Shown in pieces: positions 38,866-49,326 of a stretch of DNA of 64,000 nt. This DNA comes from Arthrobacter sp. MYb229. GTDB taxonomy: Bacteria; Actinomycetota; Actinomycetes; Actinomycetales; Micrococcaceae. The notes under the pieces are model-generated. The model was not told the DNA's origin, did not search any database, and was given only the letters and a program-made list of their open reading frames with translations. The stretch is taken from contig NZ_PCPS01000001.1 of assembly GCF_002975405.1 (NCBI RefSeq), positions 620,001 through 684,000 of the forward strand, given 5' to 3'. How positions within the stretch are numbered: the stretch's first letter is position 1; each line of letters starts with the position of its first letter. The translations under genes were made by a program, and so were the position numbers.

Positions 38866-39449
38866 GCGGACCGATGCCATTGCCAACCGGGTTAACGCGG
38901 AACCCGGAGCCGATGAAATTCGGCTCGCTGATTGTCAGCCGTGCCTGGAAATACGACGGTAGCCCCCACTGGGTGGTCCCCGGTTTTTACCTTGGCTCCG
39001 ATGAACACGGCCATTGGCTGCACCAGCCGGCCGGTTCTTTGGTCGCCAGGCCCGGAACCGCGCATCTGGCGGCTACCGACGCGCTGTGCCTGGTTCCGCA
39101 CCGGGGCTTCTGGGTAGCGACCCTGTATTCAGATGCGGCCGATGACTTCGATGTCTACATCGATCTGGCTACTTCCATCGGCTGGCAGCCGCTGCGCCGC
39201 GGCGGGTGGGAAGTGAATTCCGTGGACATGGACCTCGACGTCATCCGTTCGCGCACCCGAGGCACGTTCCTGGACGACGAAGACGAATTCGCGGAGCATT
39301 CGCTCAGCATGAAATATCCCGAGGAACTGCAGCGCCAGATGCGCGAAACCAGCGCCACGCTATTGCACGACGTCGCCGAGAACCTGCCGCCCTTCACCCA
39401 CGCACACCGACAGATCTGGCTGGCCAAGGTCGCGGAACTCCCGCACTGA
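38862..39449 (+). CDS. DUF402 domain protein
   Basis: 195 residues from a GTG overlapping the dxs stop codon (GTGA). The DUF402 body is present ([25 protein letters not shown], then [27 protein letters not shown] in outline). DUF402 folds include nucleoside phosphatases such as Staphylococcus Sa1684, with an Asp-rich metal site. Activity here is not proven. Translationally coupled to dxs. Confidence 0.82.
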   Translation: MSGPMPLPTGLTRNPEPMKFGSLIVSRAWKYDGSPHWVVPGFYLGSDEHGHWLHQPAGSLVARPGTAHLAATDALCLVPHRGFWVATLYSDAADDFDVYIDLATSIGWQPLRRGGWEVNSVDMDLDVIRSRTRGTFLDDEDEFAEHSLSMKYPEELQRQMRETSATLLHDVAENLPPFTHAHRQIWLAKVAELPH

Positions 39450-39483
39450 GCCCGGCACCCAAACCTACCTAGAGGAAAAAACT

Positions 39484-40053
39484 ATGGCGATCATCCGCAC
39501 CTACCGTCTTGACGAGAAGAACGAACTGCAGTTCCGCGAAGCCTGGTACCAGCAGTTTGACGACGAGGAACTCGGACAGTTCGTGATCAACCACGGTACC
39601 GTCGGCCACATGTCAAAGACCAACGAAGTCCAAGATGTGAAGGCCGAACGCGCCGACGAGCTCTTCGCCGGATTCCTGGCCACCTGCGCGGAGGACGGCT
39701 TCGCGGAGATCCCTACCGAGGAACAGAGCTGGGTGATCGTGCAGTACGCGCTGAAGACGGTGGAAGGCACCGAACGCGACCGCTACATGGAGAAGAAGGC
39801 GACCGAAGCGCTGACCGGACACCTCGCCTGGCGGGGACTTGGCACCGTGGAGTCTAGCGACTTCGCGCCGCGCAAGTTGAACATCCGGGTGCTCTCACCG
39901 GCTCCAAAGCTTGCCGTCGCGGCGGTTAAGGTGTGCATCCGTGACGCCAAGCTGGACTTCACCAAGATGAGCGTGGGCACCGCGCCCTATGACAACCTGG
40001 AGGCCGTCAAGATGGCTCACCCGATGCCGGCGAAACCATTTTCACTGAGCTAG
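39484..40053 (+). CDS. hypothetical protein
   Basis: 189 residues, start ATG preceded by AGAGGAAAAA. The beginning (IIRTYRLDEKNELQFREAWY, then FVINHGTVGHMSKT) loosely recalls a WGR-type domain, and the C-terminal part (RKLNIRVLSPAPKLAVAAVK, MSVGTAPYDN) looks like a separate ferredoxin-like unit. I do not recognise the family. No membrane segments or signal. Follows DUF402 by 34 nt on the same strand. Confidence 0.65.
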   Translation: MAIIRTYRLDEKNELQFREAWYQQFDDEELGQFVINHGTVGHMSKTNEVQDVKAERADELFAGFLATCAEDGFAEIPTEEQSWVIVQYALKTVEGTERDRYMEKKATEALTGHLAWRGLGTVESSDFAPRKLNIRVLSPAPKLAVAAVKVCIRDAKLDFTKMSVGTAPYDNLEAVKMAHPMPAKPFSLS

Positions 40054-40158
40054 AAGCGACGGGGCCGCACGCTGGCCCGCAGTAGCTGCGCCCGAAAGCG
40101 ATGCTGAAGCCAGGCTTCTCCGCCATCGGCCGCACGAAGCACAAAGGACTAAGGACAA

Positions 40159-40494
40159 ATGATTCCACAAGAGGATCGGGACGAATCCCCGGGAGCCACG
40201 CGTAAAACATCACAGATCGGGGCCACTCGAACACCACTTCACCTGGTGTTCCAAGCCTGCCTCGGTGTGATTGTTGGAATTGGCATTACCTCGCTGCTCG
40301 GCGAGGTGCCCGGTGCCCAGCTGGCCCTGGGCGGCGTCTTCGTGGTGCTTGCCGCGTGGATCGTTGAGCAAGGTTTCCGGCTGCCGGCCCCGACTACGAA
40401 GACCGGATCGCGGATCCGCCTGGTCTTGCGCCTGGTTTCGCTGATCGGCTTCACAATCGCCGTCAGCCCGCTGCTGACCCTGATCGAAGCATGA
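40159..40494 (+). CDS. small hypothetical membrane protein
   Basis: 111 residues with three hydrophobic segments (about 28-45, 52-68 and 88-107), preceded by a charged cytosolic N-terminus. ATG start preceded by AAGGACAA. No family recognised. Confidence 0.6.
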   Translation: MIPQEDRDESPGATRKTSQIGATRTPLHLVFQACLGVIVGIGITSLLGEVPGAQLALGGVFVVLAAWIVEQGFRLPAPTTKTGSRIRLVLRLVSLIGFTIAVSPLLTLIEA

Positions 40495-40681
40495 GCGATT
40501 CACCACGAGCCAGCTAATCGCTAAGCGGTAACCGGAGCAAGGCCCTGCTCTTGGCCACCCTCCAGCCGAGCCCCGGCGTGGTGCTGGGCTTCGGCTTGGC
40601 TTTGCAGCCGCTTTTGGTGCTCAACGGCTGGAGCGCAGCCAGCTAGCCGACCAGCAAGTTTTAGCATGCAGCGCAAAGCGC

Positions 40682-40730
40682 AAGAGCCGGCCGGAACAAT
40701 CCCGCAAGGGAAAAGTTCCGGCCGGCTCTT
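40682..40730. terminator. strong terminator downstream of argG
   Basis: Perfect 16-bp stem AAGAGCCGGCCGGAAC / GTTCCGGCCGGCTCTT with a 17-nt loop. TT follows on the plus strand, so it can serve both convergent transcripts. Confidence 0.8.
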
Positions 40731-40747
40731 TTGGCTTGCCGCGACGC

Positions 40748-42184
<1,437 letters not shown>

Positions 42185-42186
42185 CT

Positions 42187-42204
42187 AATGGATAAATATG
42201 CAAC
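42187..42204. promoter_or_regulatory. ArgR operator (ARG box) upstream of argG
   Basis: AATGGATAAATATGCAAC fits the ARG-box consensus WNTGNATWWWWATNCANW at 17 of 18 positions (mismatch only at the last). It lies 11 nt upstream of the argG start codon, so bound ArgR would block transcription. Confidence 0.75.
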
Positions 42205-42311
42205 ACAGTGAATTGAGGCGTGAAATGTTCCGCACACCGTCCTACCCGATAGCCTATGGGTAAGTAGCCGTTGCGTGAAGCGGCCCCACGAAAACAATCA
42301 AAGAGGTGCTT

Positions 42312-43286
42312 ATGGAATTTCGTCAGCTTGGCCGCAGTGGTCTGAGTGTTTCCGTCGTCGGACTCGGTTGCAACAACCTGGGGCGTCCCGGAACCGCCAC
42401 GGAATCTCAGGAGGGAACCGACGCGGTGATCCGCGCCGCCCTCGATTCAGGAATCACCCTCTTCGATGTTGCCGACACCTATGGGCGTGAACCCGGATTG
42501 TCCGAAGAGCGCCTGGGCAAGGCGTTGGGCGCCGCCCGCAAGGACGTGGTCCTAGCGACAAAATTCGGCATGGATATGAAAGGCGTCAACGGGCCCGACT
42601 TTTCGGCTCGTGGCTCGCGGCGGTATATTGTCAACGCCGTGGAGGCCTCGCTGCGCCGACTTGGTACCGACCATATCGACCTGTATCAGTTCCACACCCC
42701 TGATGCGAACACTCCCATTGACGAAACCTTGCGTGCCCTGGATGACCTGGTCACCAGCGGCAAGGTGCGCTACCTCGGCCATTCCAATCGGTCCGGCTGG
42801 CAGATCGCCCAGGCGGAATATGTGGCCCGCGAGCTGGGAACGGAGCGATTCATCTCGGCGCAGAACCACTACAACCTGATCGACCGCCGGGCCGAGCTGG
42901 AAGTGTTGCCCGCAGCCAAGGAGTTCGGGCTCGGGGTCCTTCCCTACTTCCCGCTGGCCAATGGATTGCTCACCGGAAAGTACGCCAAGGGCTCGGCGCC
43001 CCAGGGCAGCCGGTTGACCCATGCCCGCCAGCAACTACTGGAAACCAGCGATTTCGAACAGCTGGAGAAGTTCTCCGCCTTTGCCGCCTACCGCGATCTG
43101 GCACCGGCCGAGCTGGCCTTCTGCTGGCTGGCTGCACAAGGGCCGGTGGCTTCGGTGATCGCCGGTTCCACGCGTCCGGAGCAGGTCAAGGCCAATGCGC
43201 ACGCGATTCGGTGGGTGCCCACCACGGAGGAAAGCGCTGAAATCGACGCGATCTTCCCTAGCCCGCAAAAGGTTGCCCTGTTTTAG
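42312..43286 (+). CDS. aldo/keto reductase
   Basis: 324 residues from the ATG at 42312, 5 nt after AAGAGG. TIM-barrel NADPH-dependent reductase with the catalytic tetrad visible: Asp in LFDVADTYG, Tyr in the same motif, Lys in LATKFG and His in YQFHTPD. The coenzyme-binding end SVIAGSTRPEQVKANA is intact. It belongs to the group related to YghZ/Tas and potassium-channel beta subunits. The substrate is unknown. Divergent from argG. Confidence 0.9.
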   Translation: MEFRQLGRSGLSVSVVGLGCNNLGRPGTATESQEGTDAVIRAALDSGITLFDVADTYGREPGLSEERLGKALGAARKDVVLATKFGMDMKGVNGPDFSARGSRRYIVNAVEASLRRLGTDHIDLYQFHTPDANTPIDETLRALDDLVTSGKVRYLGHSNRSGWQIAQAEYVARELGTERFISAQNHYNLIDRRAELEVLPAAKEFGLGVLPYFPLANGLLTGKYAKGSAPQGSRLTHARQQLLETSDFEQLEKFSAFAAYRDLAPAELAFCWLAAQGPVASVIAGSTRPEQVKANAHAIRWVPTTEESAEIDAIFPSPQKVALF

Positions 43287-43305
43287 CGGAACACCGCCAA
43301 AGACG

Positions 43306-43355
43306 CGGAGCTAAGGTGCGCCAGCCCAAGAAGGGGTCGGCGCACCTTAGCTCCG
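43306..43355. terminator. bidirectional terminator between the aldo/keto reductase and Rieske genes
   Basis: Perfect 17-bp stem, CGGAGCTAAGGTGCGCC paired with its complement at 43339-43355, with a 16-nt loop, between convergent genes. Confidence 0.8.
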
Positions 43356-43377
43356 TGAACTGTCAGCTGTCCGTGGT

Positions 43378-43854
43378 TCAGGAATCCTGCGGCGGGTAGA
43401 CGAGGATGTTCTCGCCCTCGATGGCCGCCGCGTAGCGAACCAGCGGTCGCGGGGCCGGCCCACCGAGCACGGTACCGTCCTGGTAGGCATAGCGTGATCC
43501 GTGGCAGGGGCAATAGAAGTTCGCCTCATCGGTGTCCGTGCCGACCGCGCAACCTTGGTGGGTGCAAATATTCGAGTATGCCAGCACCGTGCCCGCGTCG
43601 GCGCGATAGAGCAAGACTCCTAGGTCCTTGCCGCTTGCTGGACCGCGCACGGTCACTTCGGCCTTGCCGTTCTCGGGCAATTCTGCCGTGCCGAGCACAA
43701 TTTGCCCTTCCCCGCTGGGGCTGGGCGCCTCGCTCTCCGGGATAGCTGGCTCGGAGGAGGATCCGCCGCTACAGGCGGTGAGCGCAACGATGGTTCCTGC
43801 GGCACCGGCCGCCCCGAGCAAGTTGCGGCGCGTTGGTGGGATAGATCCATTCAT
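43378..43854 (-). CDS. exported Rieske [2Fe-2S] lipoprotein, copy 1
   Basis: 158 residues from the ATG at 43854. The N-terminus PPTRRNLLGAAGAAGTIVALTAC carries a twin-arginine signal and a lipobox (LTAC), so the protein is probably exported folded by Tat and lipid-anchored outside. Rieske cluster ligands are in CTHQGCAV and CPCHGSRY, each giving one Cys and one His. The reader should note a nearly identical layout in the gene 70 nt upstream. No cytochrome b or oxygenase partner is adjacent, so the electron partner is unknown. Confidence 0.88.
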   Translation of the reverse strand: MNGSIPPTRRNLLGAAGAAGTIVALTACSGGSSSEPAIPESEAPSPSGEGQIVLGTAELPENGKAEVTVRGPASGKDLGVLLYRADAGTVLAYSNICTHQGCAVGTDTDEANFYCPCHGSRYAYQDGTVLGGPAPRPLVRYAAAIEGENILVYPPQDS

Positions 43855-43924
43855 AGGCCAATTGTTGCAGACGATGCCCGGGCTGGCACTAGCCCAAGGG
43901 CATTTATTCCTCCGCCGCCCGTCG

Positions 43925-44398
43925 CTAGGCCTGGCCCAGATACACCACGATCTGCTCATCTTCGATGGTGCAGGCATAGCGAGGCAGCGCGGCAATGGCC
44001 GGACCGGCGGACACCGCACCGTCGGCGGGTTGGAATCGCGAGCCGTGGCAGGCGCAGTAGAAATCATCTTTGGAAGATTTCGTAGTCACCGCACATCCTT
44101 GATGAGTGCAGATATTCGAGTAGGCATGCACGGTCTTCGCATCCTGGCGGAAAAGCAAGACGCCTATTTCTTCACCGGTAGCCGGGTCCTTCGCCACGAC
44201 CTGTGCGCGGGACTTCTCGGGAAGGTCCGCCAACGGCAAGACGTTCTGCGCTTCGCCGGTTGGTTCGGGCACTTGCCCGGGTGTCGGATTCGGGGCGGCA
44301 GATTCTCCGTTGCCGCAGGCGGCGAGCAGGGCGCTGGATCCTAGAAGCGCGGAGGCGCACATCACCGTGCGGCGGGCTGGGCGTGCAAATTCGGTCAT
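43925..44398 (-). CDS. exported Rieske [2Fe-2S] lipoprotein, copy 2
   Basis: 157 residues. The start of the chain (PARRTVMCASALLGSSALLAAC) contains a twin-arginine-like pair and the lipobox LAAC. Cluster motifs CTHQGCAV and CACHGSRF are both complete. It is a diverged tandem paralogue of the downstream gene; the two differ most in the Pro/Glu/Ser-rich linker after the lipid anchor. Confidence 0.88.
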   Translation of the reverse strand: MTEFARPARRTVMCASALLGSSALLAACGNGESAAPNPTPGQVPEPTGEAQNVLPLADLPEKSRAQVVAKDPATGEEIGVLLFRQDAKTVHAYSNICTHQGCAVTTKSSKDDFYCACHGSRFQPADGAVSAGPAIAALPRYACTIEDEQIVVYLGQA

Positions 44399-44487
44399 AC
44401 CGGGATTCTCTCAGATGAACCTGTGCCATAGCTAAGCCGAAGATTACTCTCGTCTCTAGTCAACGCCGATTGTGTCCGGCATGGACA

Positions 44488-44537
44488 ACGCCCCGTGCTG
44501 CCAACGACTCCGTGGGGGAGTCGGCAACACGGGGCGT
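44488..44537. terminator. terminator downstream of fadB
   Basis: Long stem whose outer arms are ACGCCCCGTG / CACGGGGCGT, with a second inner paired segment ACGACTCC / GGAGTCG. It begins about 15 nt after the fadB stop. Confidence 0.75.
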
Positions 44538-44551
44538 GAACTGCCGGGGTG

Positions 44552-46666
44552 TTAGGAATTGAATTTCTTCCCGTTCACCCGCTCGGAGGCTCCGACCTGA
44601 TCCAGATACGGGGTGATCCCGCCCAGATGCATTGGCCAACCCGCACCGGTGATCATGCACAGATCAACGTCGGCGGCCTCGGCGACCACCCCTTCGGAAA
44701 GCAGCAGGCCGATTTCTTCGGCCAGCGCATTCTGCACCCGGGTGAGGATCTCATCCTTGGTCGACGGCTTGCCGCCGAAGCTCAGCAACGCTTGGGCCGC
44801 GGGATCCAGCATCGGCTGGCCGTTGCCGTCCTTGGCCCATAAGCTGGTGATCTTCGCGTCGACCAATTTGCCGAGGTTCTCGGACACCGCGAACCGATCC
44901 CCGAAGGACGCGTTGAGCGACTCGTTGACGTGCTGCGCGACGGGCAGACCCACCATGGCCAGGAGCGTGAACGGCGTCATCGGCAGGCCCATGGGAGTCA
45001 GCGCGGTATCCGCCGTCTGCGCGTCGGTGCCTTCGTCGAACGCGGCCTGAACTTCGCTCATCAGCCGCAAGAGCACGCGGTTCACCACAAATGCCGTGGC
45101 GTCCTTGGTGCGCACCGTCGTCTTGCGCAGGTTCTTGCCCAGGGCGAAGGCGGTGGCTACGGTGGTTTCATTCGTCCACTGCGTCGCAGCGATTTCCAGC
45201 AGTGGCATCACCGCTACCGGGTTGAAGAAGTGGAAGCCGACAAGGCGTTCGGGATGCAATAGGTCCCGTCCCATCTCGGTGACCGAGAGCGAGGAGGTGT
45301 TCGTGGCCAGGATGCATTCGGGGGAGACGACGGCTTCTACCTCGGCGAAGACCTGCTTCTTGACGTTGAGTTCCTCGAAGACCGCCTCGATGACGAAGTC
45401 GGCATCGGCGAACACCTCCTTGGTGACCGAACCGGAAACCAGCGCCTTGGCGCGGTTGACCGCGTCCTGGCTCATCCGGCCTTTGCCGTGCAACTTGTCG
45501 ATCTCACCGTGGATGTAGGCCAAGCCCTTGTCGATGCGTGACTGATCCAGATCGGTGATGATCACCGGAACGTTCAACTTGCGCACGAAGAGCAAGGCCA
45601 GCTGGCTGGCCATGAGGCCCGCGCCGACCACGCCGACCTTGGTAACCGGTCGGGCGAGCTTGGCATTGGGCGCTCCGGCCGGGCGCTTGCCGCGCTTTTG
45701 CACCAGCTCGAGGAAGGCATACACGGTATTTTTGAACTGGTTGGTGGCCATCAGCTCGGTGAGCGCCTGGATTTCCAGTTCGGCCGATTCCTTTTGGGTG
45801 AGCTTCAACCCCTGGCGGAAGACTTCGAGCACCTTGTAGGGCGCGGGGGCTGCTCCGGAAAGTTTCGCGTCGACAAACTGTTCGGCCTTGTCTGCCGCCT
45901 GCAGCCAGCGTCGGGCTACCTCTGGATCGCTGGGGTCTACCGAATTTTCTCGTTTGACCTCGATGTCGCCGCTGAGCACGCCGTCTGCGAACGCGACCGA
46001 GCTCTCGATGAAGTCGGCGGGCTCGAATAGCGCATCGGCCACACCGAGCTTGTAGGCCGCCGGGCCGGAGAGCGTGCGGTTGTTGTTCAGCGGGTTCTCC
46101 ACCATGACCTGCAACGCGTTTTCTGGTCCGATGAGCCGCGGCAGTCGGTAGACACCGGCCCATCCCGGGATCAGGCCCAGGAAGGCTTCGGGCAGCCCCA
46201 GGGCTCCGGCTGCGGTGCTCACCGTGCGGTAGGTGCAGGCCAGCGCGATTTCCAGACCGCCACCTAGGGCAAGCCCGTTGGTGAACGCAAAGGTCGGCAC
46301 CCCTAGATCTGCGAGCAATGCGTAGGCTCGGTGCCCGAGGGTGGCCATCGCGGTCGCCTGCTCCGGTGCGGAGAGCCGGGTGACCGCCGAGAGGTCGGCG
46401 CCGGCGATGAGGAAGTAGGGCTTGCCGGTGATGGCCAGTCCGTGGATTTCCCCGGCCTTGGCGCGGGCCGCCTGCTTTTCGAGCGCGGCATGCAGCTCCA
46501 GCAGGCCGTTGGGGCCCAGCGTGGTGGGCTTCTTATGGTCCAACCCGTTGTCCAGGGTGAGCAGTACCAGGGTTTTGCCGCTCGGTAGGGCTACATCCTT
46601 GGTGAACGAGTGGGTGATCGTTTCATCGTGCATGAGTTCGGCTACGGCCGAAAAGTCCTGAGTCAT
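44552..46666 (-). CDS. fadB: fatty-acid oxidation multifunctional enzyme (enoyl-CoA hydratase/3-hydroxyacyl-CoA dehydrogenase)
   Basis: 704 residues from the ATG at 46666, preceded by GGGAG. The N-terminal crotonase domain (about 1-300) carries FTNGLALGGGLEIALACTYR. The NAD-binding dehydrogenase domain starts at VGVVGAGLMASQLALLF, and the 3HCDH C-terminal domain includes the catalytic VGFHFFNPVAVMPLLEI with its His. It performs the hydration and dehydrogenation steps of beta-oxidation. It lies 10 nt downstream of the thiolase gene, so the two form a fadA-fadB operon. Confidence 0.93.
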   Translation of the reverse strand: MTQDFSAVAELMHDETITHSFTKDVALPSGKTLVLLTLDNGLDHKKPTTLGPNGLLELHAALEKQAARAKAGEIHGLAITGKPYFLIAGADLSAVTRLSAPEQATAMATLGHRAYALLADLGVPTFAFTNGLALGGGLEIALACTYRTVSTAAGALGLPEAFLGLIPGWAGVYRLPRLIGPENALQVMVENPLNNNRTLSGPAAYKLGVADALFEPADFIESSVAFADGVLSGDIEVKRENSVDPSDPEVARRWLQAADKAEQFVDAKLSGAAPAPYKVLEVFRQGLKLTQKESAELEIQALTELMATNQFKNTVYAFLELVQKRGKRPAGAPNAKLARPVTKVGVVGAGLMASQLALLFVRKLNVPVIITDLDQSRIDKGLAYIHGEIDKLHGKGRMSQDAVNRAKALVSGSVTKEVFADADFVIEAVFEELNVKKQVFAEVEAVVSPECILATNTSSLSVTEMGRDLLHPERLVGFHFFNPVAVMPLLEIAATQWTNETTVATAFALGKNLRKTTVRTKDATAFVVNRVLLRLMSEVQAAFDEGTDAQTADTALTPMGLPMTPFTLLAMVGLPVAQHVNESLNASFGDRFAVSENLGKLVDAKITSLWAKDGNGQPMLDPAAQALLSFGGKPSTKDEILTRVQNALAEEIGLLLSEGVVAEAADVDLCMITGAGWPMHLGGITPYLDQVGASERVNGKKFNS

Positions 46667-46676
46667 TTCTTGCTCC

Positions 46677-47927
46677 CTAAGCCTTTGCGCCAAATTCTGC
46701 GTGGTTTGGATTCTCCCAAATCACCGTGCCACCCATGCCGAGGCCGATGCACATGGTGGTAATTCCGTAACGCACCGTGTGGTCCTCTTCGAACTGGCGG
46801 GCCAGCTGAGTCATCAGGCGCACGCCCGAGGAAGCCAGCGGATGGCCAACGGCGATCGCCCCGCCGTAGCGGTTCACCCGCTCATCGTCTTGTGCGATGT
46901 TGTAGAAGTCGAGGAAGGAGAGCACCTGCACGGCGAAGGCCTCGTTGATTTCGAACAGTCCGATATCGGTGATGCTCAGGCCGGCCTTGGACAGCGCCTT
47001 TTCGGTGGCCGGAACGGGGCCGTATCCCATGACATCGGGCTCCACCCCGGCGAAGGCGAAGGAAACCATGCGCATCTTCGGTGTCAGTCCCAGCTCACGC
47101 ACCGCTGCGCCGCTGGCGAGCATAGCTGCGGTGGCCCCGTCGTTCAGTCCCGCCGCGTTGCCGGCGGTCACCCGGCCGTGGGCACGGAATGGGGTGCGCA
47201 GTTCGGCCAGCGATTCCAAGCTGGTGCCCGGCCGCGGTGGCTCGTCAACGGTGTTGACCGCCCAGCCTTCGCCCGGACGCTGCGCGGCGACCGCCACGAG
47301 ATCCGGCTGGATCTGGTTGTTCTCATAGGCGCGAGCCAGTTTGTTTTGCGAGGCTACCGCGTAGCTGTCGGCGCGTTCCTTGGTGATTTCCGGAAAGCGG
47401 TCGTGCAGGTTCTCCGCGGTGTTGCCCATGTTCAGGGCCTGCGGGTCAACGATCTTCTCGGAGAGGAAGCGCGGGTTCGGATCCGCGCCCTCACCCATGG
47501 GGTGGTTCCCCATATGCTCGACGCCGCCGGCGATGGCCACGTCGTAGGAGCCGAAGGCAATGCCGCCGGCCAGCGAGGTCACCGCGGTCATGGCGCCCGC
47601 GCACATCCGGTCGATGGCGAATCCGGGCACCGACTTTGGGATTCCGGAGAGCAGGCCCACGGTGCGTCCGATGGTCAGTCCCTGGTCGCCGGTCTGGGTG
47701 GTGGCAGCCATGGCGATCTCATCGATCTTCTCGGCGGGTATTTCTGGGTTGCGGCGAAGCAGGCCACGTACGGCCTTGACCGCGAGGTCATCGGCGCGGG
47801 TGCCGTGGTAGATTCCCTTCTCGCCTGCCTTGCCGAAGGGGGTGCGTACCCCGTCGATGAAGACGACATCGCGGTCGTCGAGCGAGGTGTGCGCGTTTCC
47901 GGGCACGGTCGAGGTGTTGACACTCAC
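46677..47927 (-). CDS. fadA: acetyl-CoA C-acyltransferase (3-ketoacyl-CoA thiolase)
   Basis: Thiolytic last step of beta-oxidation. 416 residues from a GTG preceded by AAGGAG. The catalytic residues are the nucleophilic Cys in DRMCAGAMTAV, His in AVGHPLASSGVRL and the second Cys in TMCIGLGMGG. First gene of the fadA-fadB operon; a perfect palindrome 78 nt upstream is the probable operator. Confidence 0.95.
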   Translation of the reverse strand: MSVNTSTVPGNAHTSLDDRDVVFIDGVRTPFGKAGEKGIYHGTRADDLAVKAVRGLLRRNPEIPAEKIDEIAMAATTQTGDQGLTIGRTVGLLSGIPKSVPGFAIDRMCAGAMTAVTSLAGGIAFGSYDVAIAGGVEHMGNHPMGEGADPNPRFLSEKIVDPQALNMGNTAENLHDRFPEITKERADSYAVASQNKLARAYENNQIQPDLVAVAAQRPGEGWAVNTVDEPPRPGTSLESLAELRTPFRAHGRVTAGNAAGLNDGATAAMLASGAAVRELGLTPKMRMVSFAFAGVEPDVMGYGPVPATEKALSKAGLSITDIGLFEINEAFAVQVLSFLDFYNIAQDDERVNRYGGAIAVGHPLASSGVRLMTQLARQFEEDHTVRYGITTMCIGLGMGGTVIWENPNHAEFGAKA

Positions 47928-48005
47928 CGTCGGGCTCCTTGGGGTAGTTTCAGGCTGCCCCGAGAGCCGGGGCAGTGGCCAGCATCACTGTGACCTGAAC
48001 CATAC

Positions 48006-48021
48006 GTTACTCATGAGTAAC
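48006..48021. promoter_or_regulatory. perfect 16-bp palindrome upstream of fadA, candidate TetR-type operator
   Basis: GTTACTCATGAGTAAC reads the same on both strands. It lies 78 nt before the fadA start, and no other gene start is near. TTACT...AGTAA dyads are typical of TetR-family regulators of lipid genes. Confidence 0.6.
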
Positions 48022-48074
48022 TTCAAGTGCAAGTGCTGGTTCCACCCTCCGGGCCCCGCTAGCGCTATTTTGCT

Positions 48075-49292
48075 CTAGCCGCGCAGCGCCTGGGCGAGTT
48101 TTGCGCTGAGCAGATCACGTTGCCAGGGGCGCGCGCCGAGTTCTTCCAAAGCGGCATCGATCGATCCGGCGCTGTATATGGCCGGGGGATTCCAGCACAG
48201 CGCACGCAAGAACTTCGGGGTCAGAAGATTTTCTCCCGGAATGTTCCATTCTTCGCTGACTTCCGCAAGCACCTCTCGGGCAGCCGTCAGCCGGACCGCG
48301 GCCTGCGGGTTCTTCTCGCTCCACAGGCGCGCGTTCGGCAGTTCCGAACCGCCGGTTCGCAGGTCTGGGAGGTCCGTGGAATTTCGCCCGCGCTGCATCG
48401 CATCCAGCCAGCGCGGAGCGTCGCGCTTGGCGCTGCGCCCGTGGAAGCCGGAAATCTGCAGCAATGCGGGGACGCTGTTCGGCCGGTGGTCGACGGCTGC
48501 CATAATCGCAGAGTCTGGCAGCAAGCGGCCCGGAGCCACATCGCGGGACTGGGCCAGGGTCTCGCGGGACTGCCAGAGCTCACGCGCCACCGCGAGATTG
48601 CGCCGGTTTTTGATCTTATGGATTCCGGAGAGTTTGCGCCAGGCTTCCGGTGGGGCCACCGGGTCCGGCAGCTGGCGGACGTACTCGAATTCTTGGACGG
48701 CGAATTCCAGCTTGCCCTGCTCCTCAAGCACCTCGGAAATCTTTTCGCGCAGTTCGAAGAGCACCTCGACGTCCAGCGCCGCGTAATTCAGCCAGGACTC
48801 CGGCAGCGGCCGGGTGGACCAGTCCACCGCCGAGTGTTCCTTGGCCAGCTGCAGTCCAAGCAGTTCGCCGACCATGGTGCCCAGGGCCACGCGGGGGAAA
48901 CCCGCCAAGCGTCCGGCCAGTTCGGTATCGAACAGGCCGGTGGGGGAGAGTCCCGCGTCGTGCAGGCAGGGTAGATCTTGGGTGGCCGCGTGGAGGATCC
49001 ACGGCAGCTCGTTCATGAGTTCCAGCAGCGGGTCCAGCGAGTCGAGGCTCTCCGGGTCGATCAGCCAGGTGCTTGCGCCTTCGCGGCGGATCTGGATGAG
49101 GAAGGCGCGTCGTCCATAGCGGAATCCACTGGAGCGTTCGGTATCGACGGCCAGGTCCCCGGTGCCGGCGCGTAGTGCGCGCACCGCTCGATTCAGCGCC
49201 GCCGCGGTGTTGATGACTTCCGGAATGCCGTCTCTTGGGGCGGTCAGTGGGGTCAGGGTTGGCTGGTCTGCGGCTGGCTCTGAAGTAGTCAT
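48075..49292 (-). CDS. RNase D-like 3'-5' exonuclease with HRDC domain
   Basis: 405 residues. The DEDD exonuclease residues are visible: AVDTERSSGFRYG (Asp and Glu of motif I), HAATQDLPCLHD (motif II) and LNYAALDVEVLFEL (motif III Tyr/Asp). An HRDC domain follows at about 215-300. RNase D matures the 3' ends of tRNAs in other bacteria. ATG start. Head of a minus-strand run of separate genes. Confidence 0.9.
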   Translation of the reverse strand: MTTSEPAADQPTLTPLTAPRDGIPEVINTAAALNRAVRALRAGTGDLAVDTERSSGFRYGRRAFLIQIRREGASTWLIDPESLDSLDPLLELMNELPWILHAATQDLPCLHDAGLSPTGLFDTELAGRLAGFPRVALGTMVGELLGLQLAKEHSAVDWSTRPLPESWLNYAALDVEVLFELREKISEVLEEQGKLEFAVQEFEYVRQLPDPVAPPEAWRKLSGIHKIKNRRNLAVARELWQSRETLAQSRDVAPGRLLPDSAIMAAVDHRPNSVPALLQISGFHGRSAKRDAPRWLDAMQRGRNSTDLPDLRTGGSELPNARLWSEKNPQAAVRLTAAREVLAEVSEEWNIPGENLLTPKFLRALCWNPPAIYSAGSIDAALEELGARPWQRDLLSAKLAQALRG

Positions 49293-49326
49293 GGTCCCTC
49301 TATTCTAGGACCGATGGCGCGAAGTT

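Noticed and set aside
37231-38886. 551-codon minus-strand frame opposite dxs
   Set aside because: Same composition as other shadow frames; dxs motifs are intact on the plus strand.
46701-47993. 430-codon plus-strand frame opposite fadA
   Set aside because: The thiolase on the other strand has all catalytic residues; this frame is its shadow.
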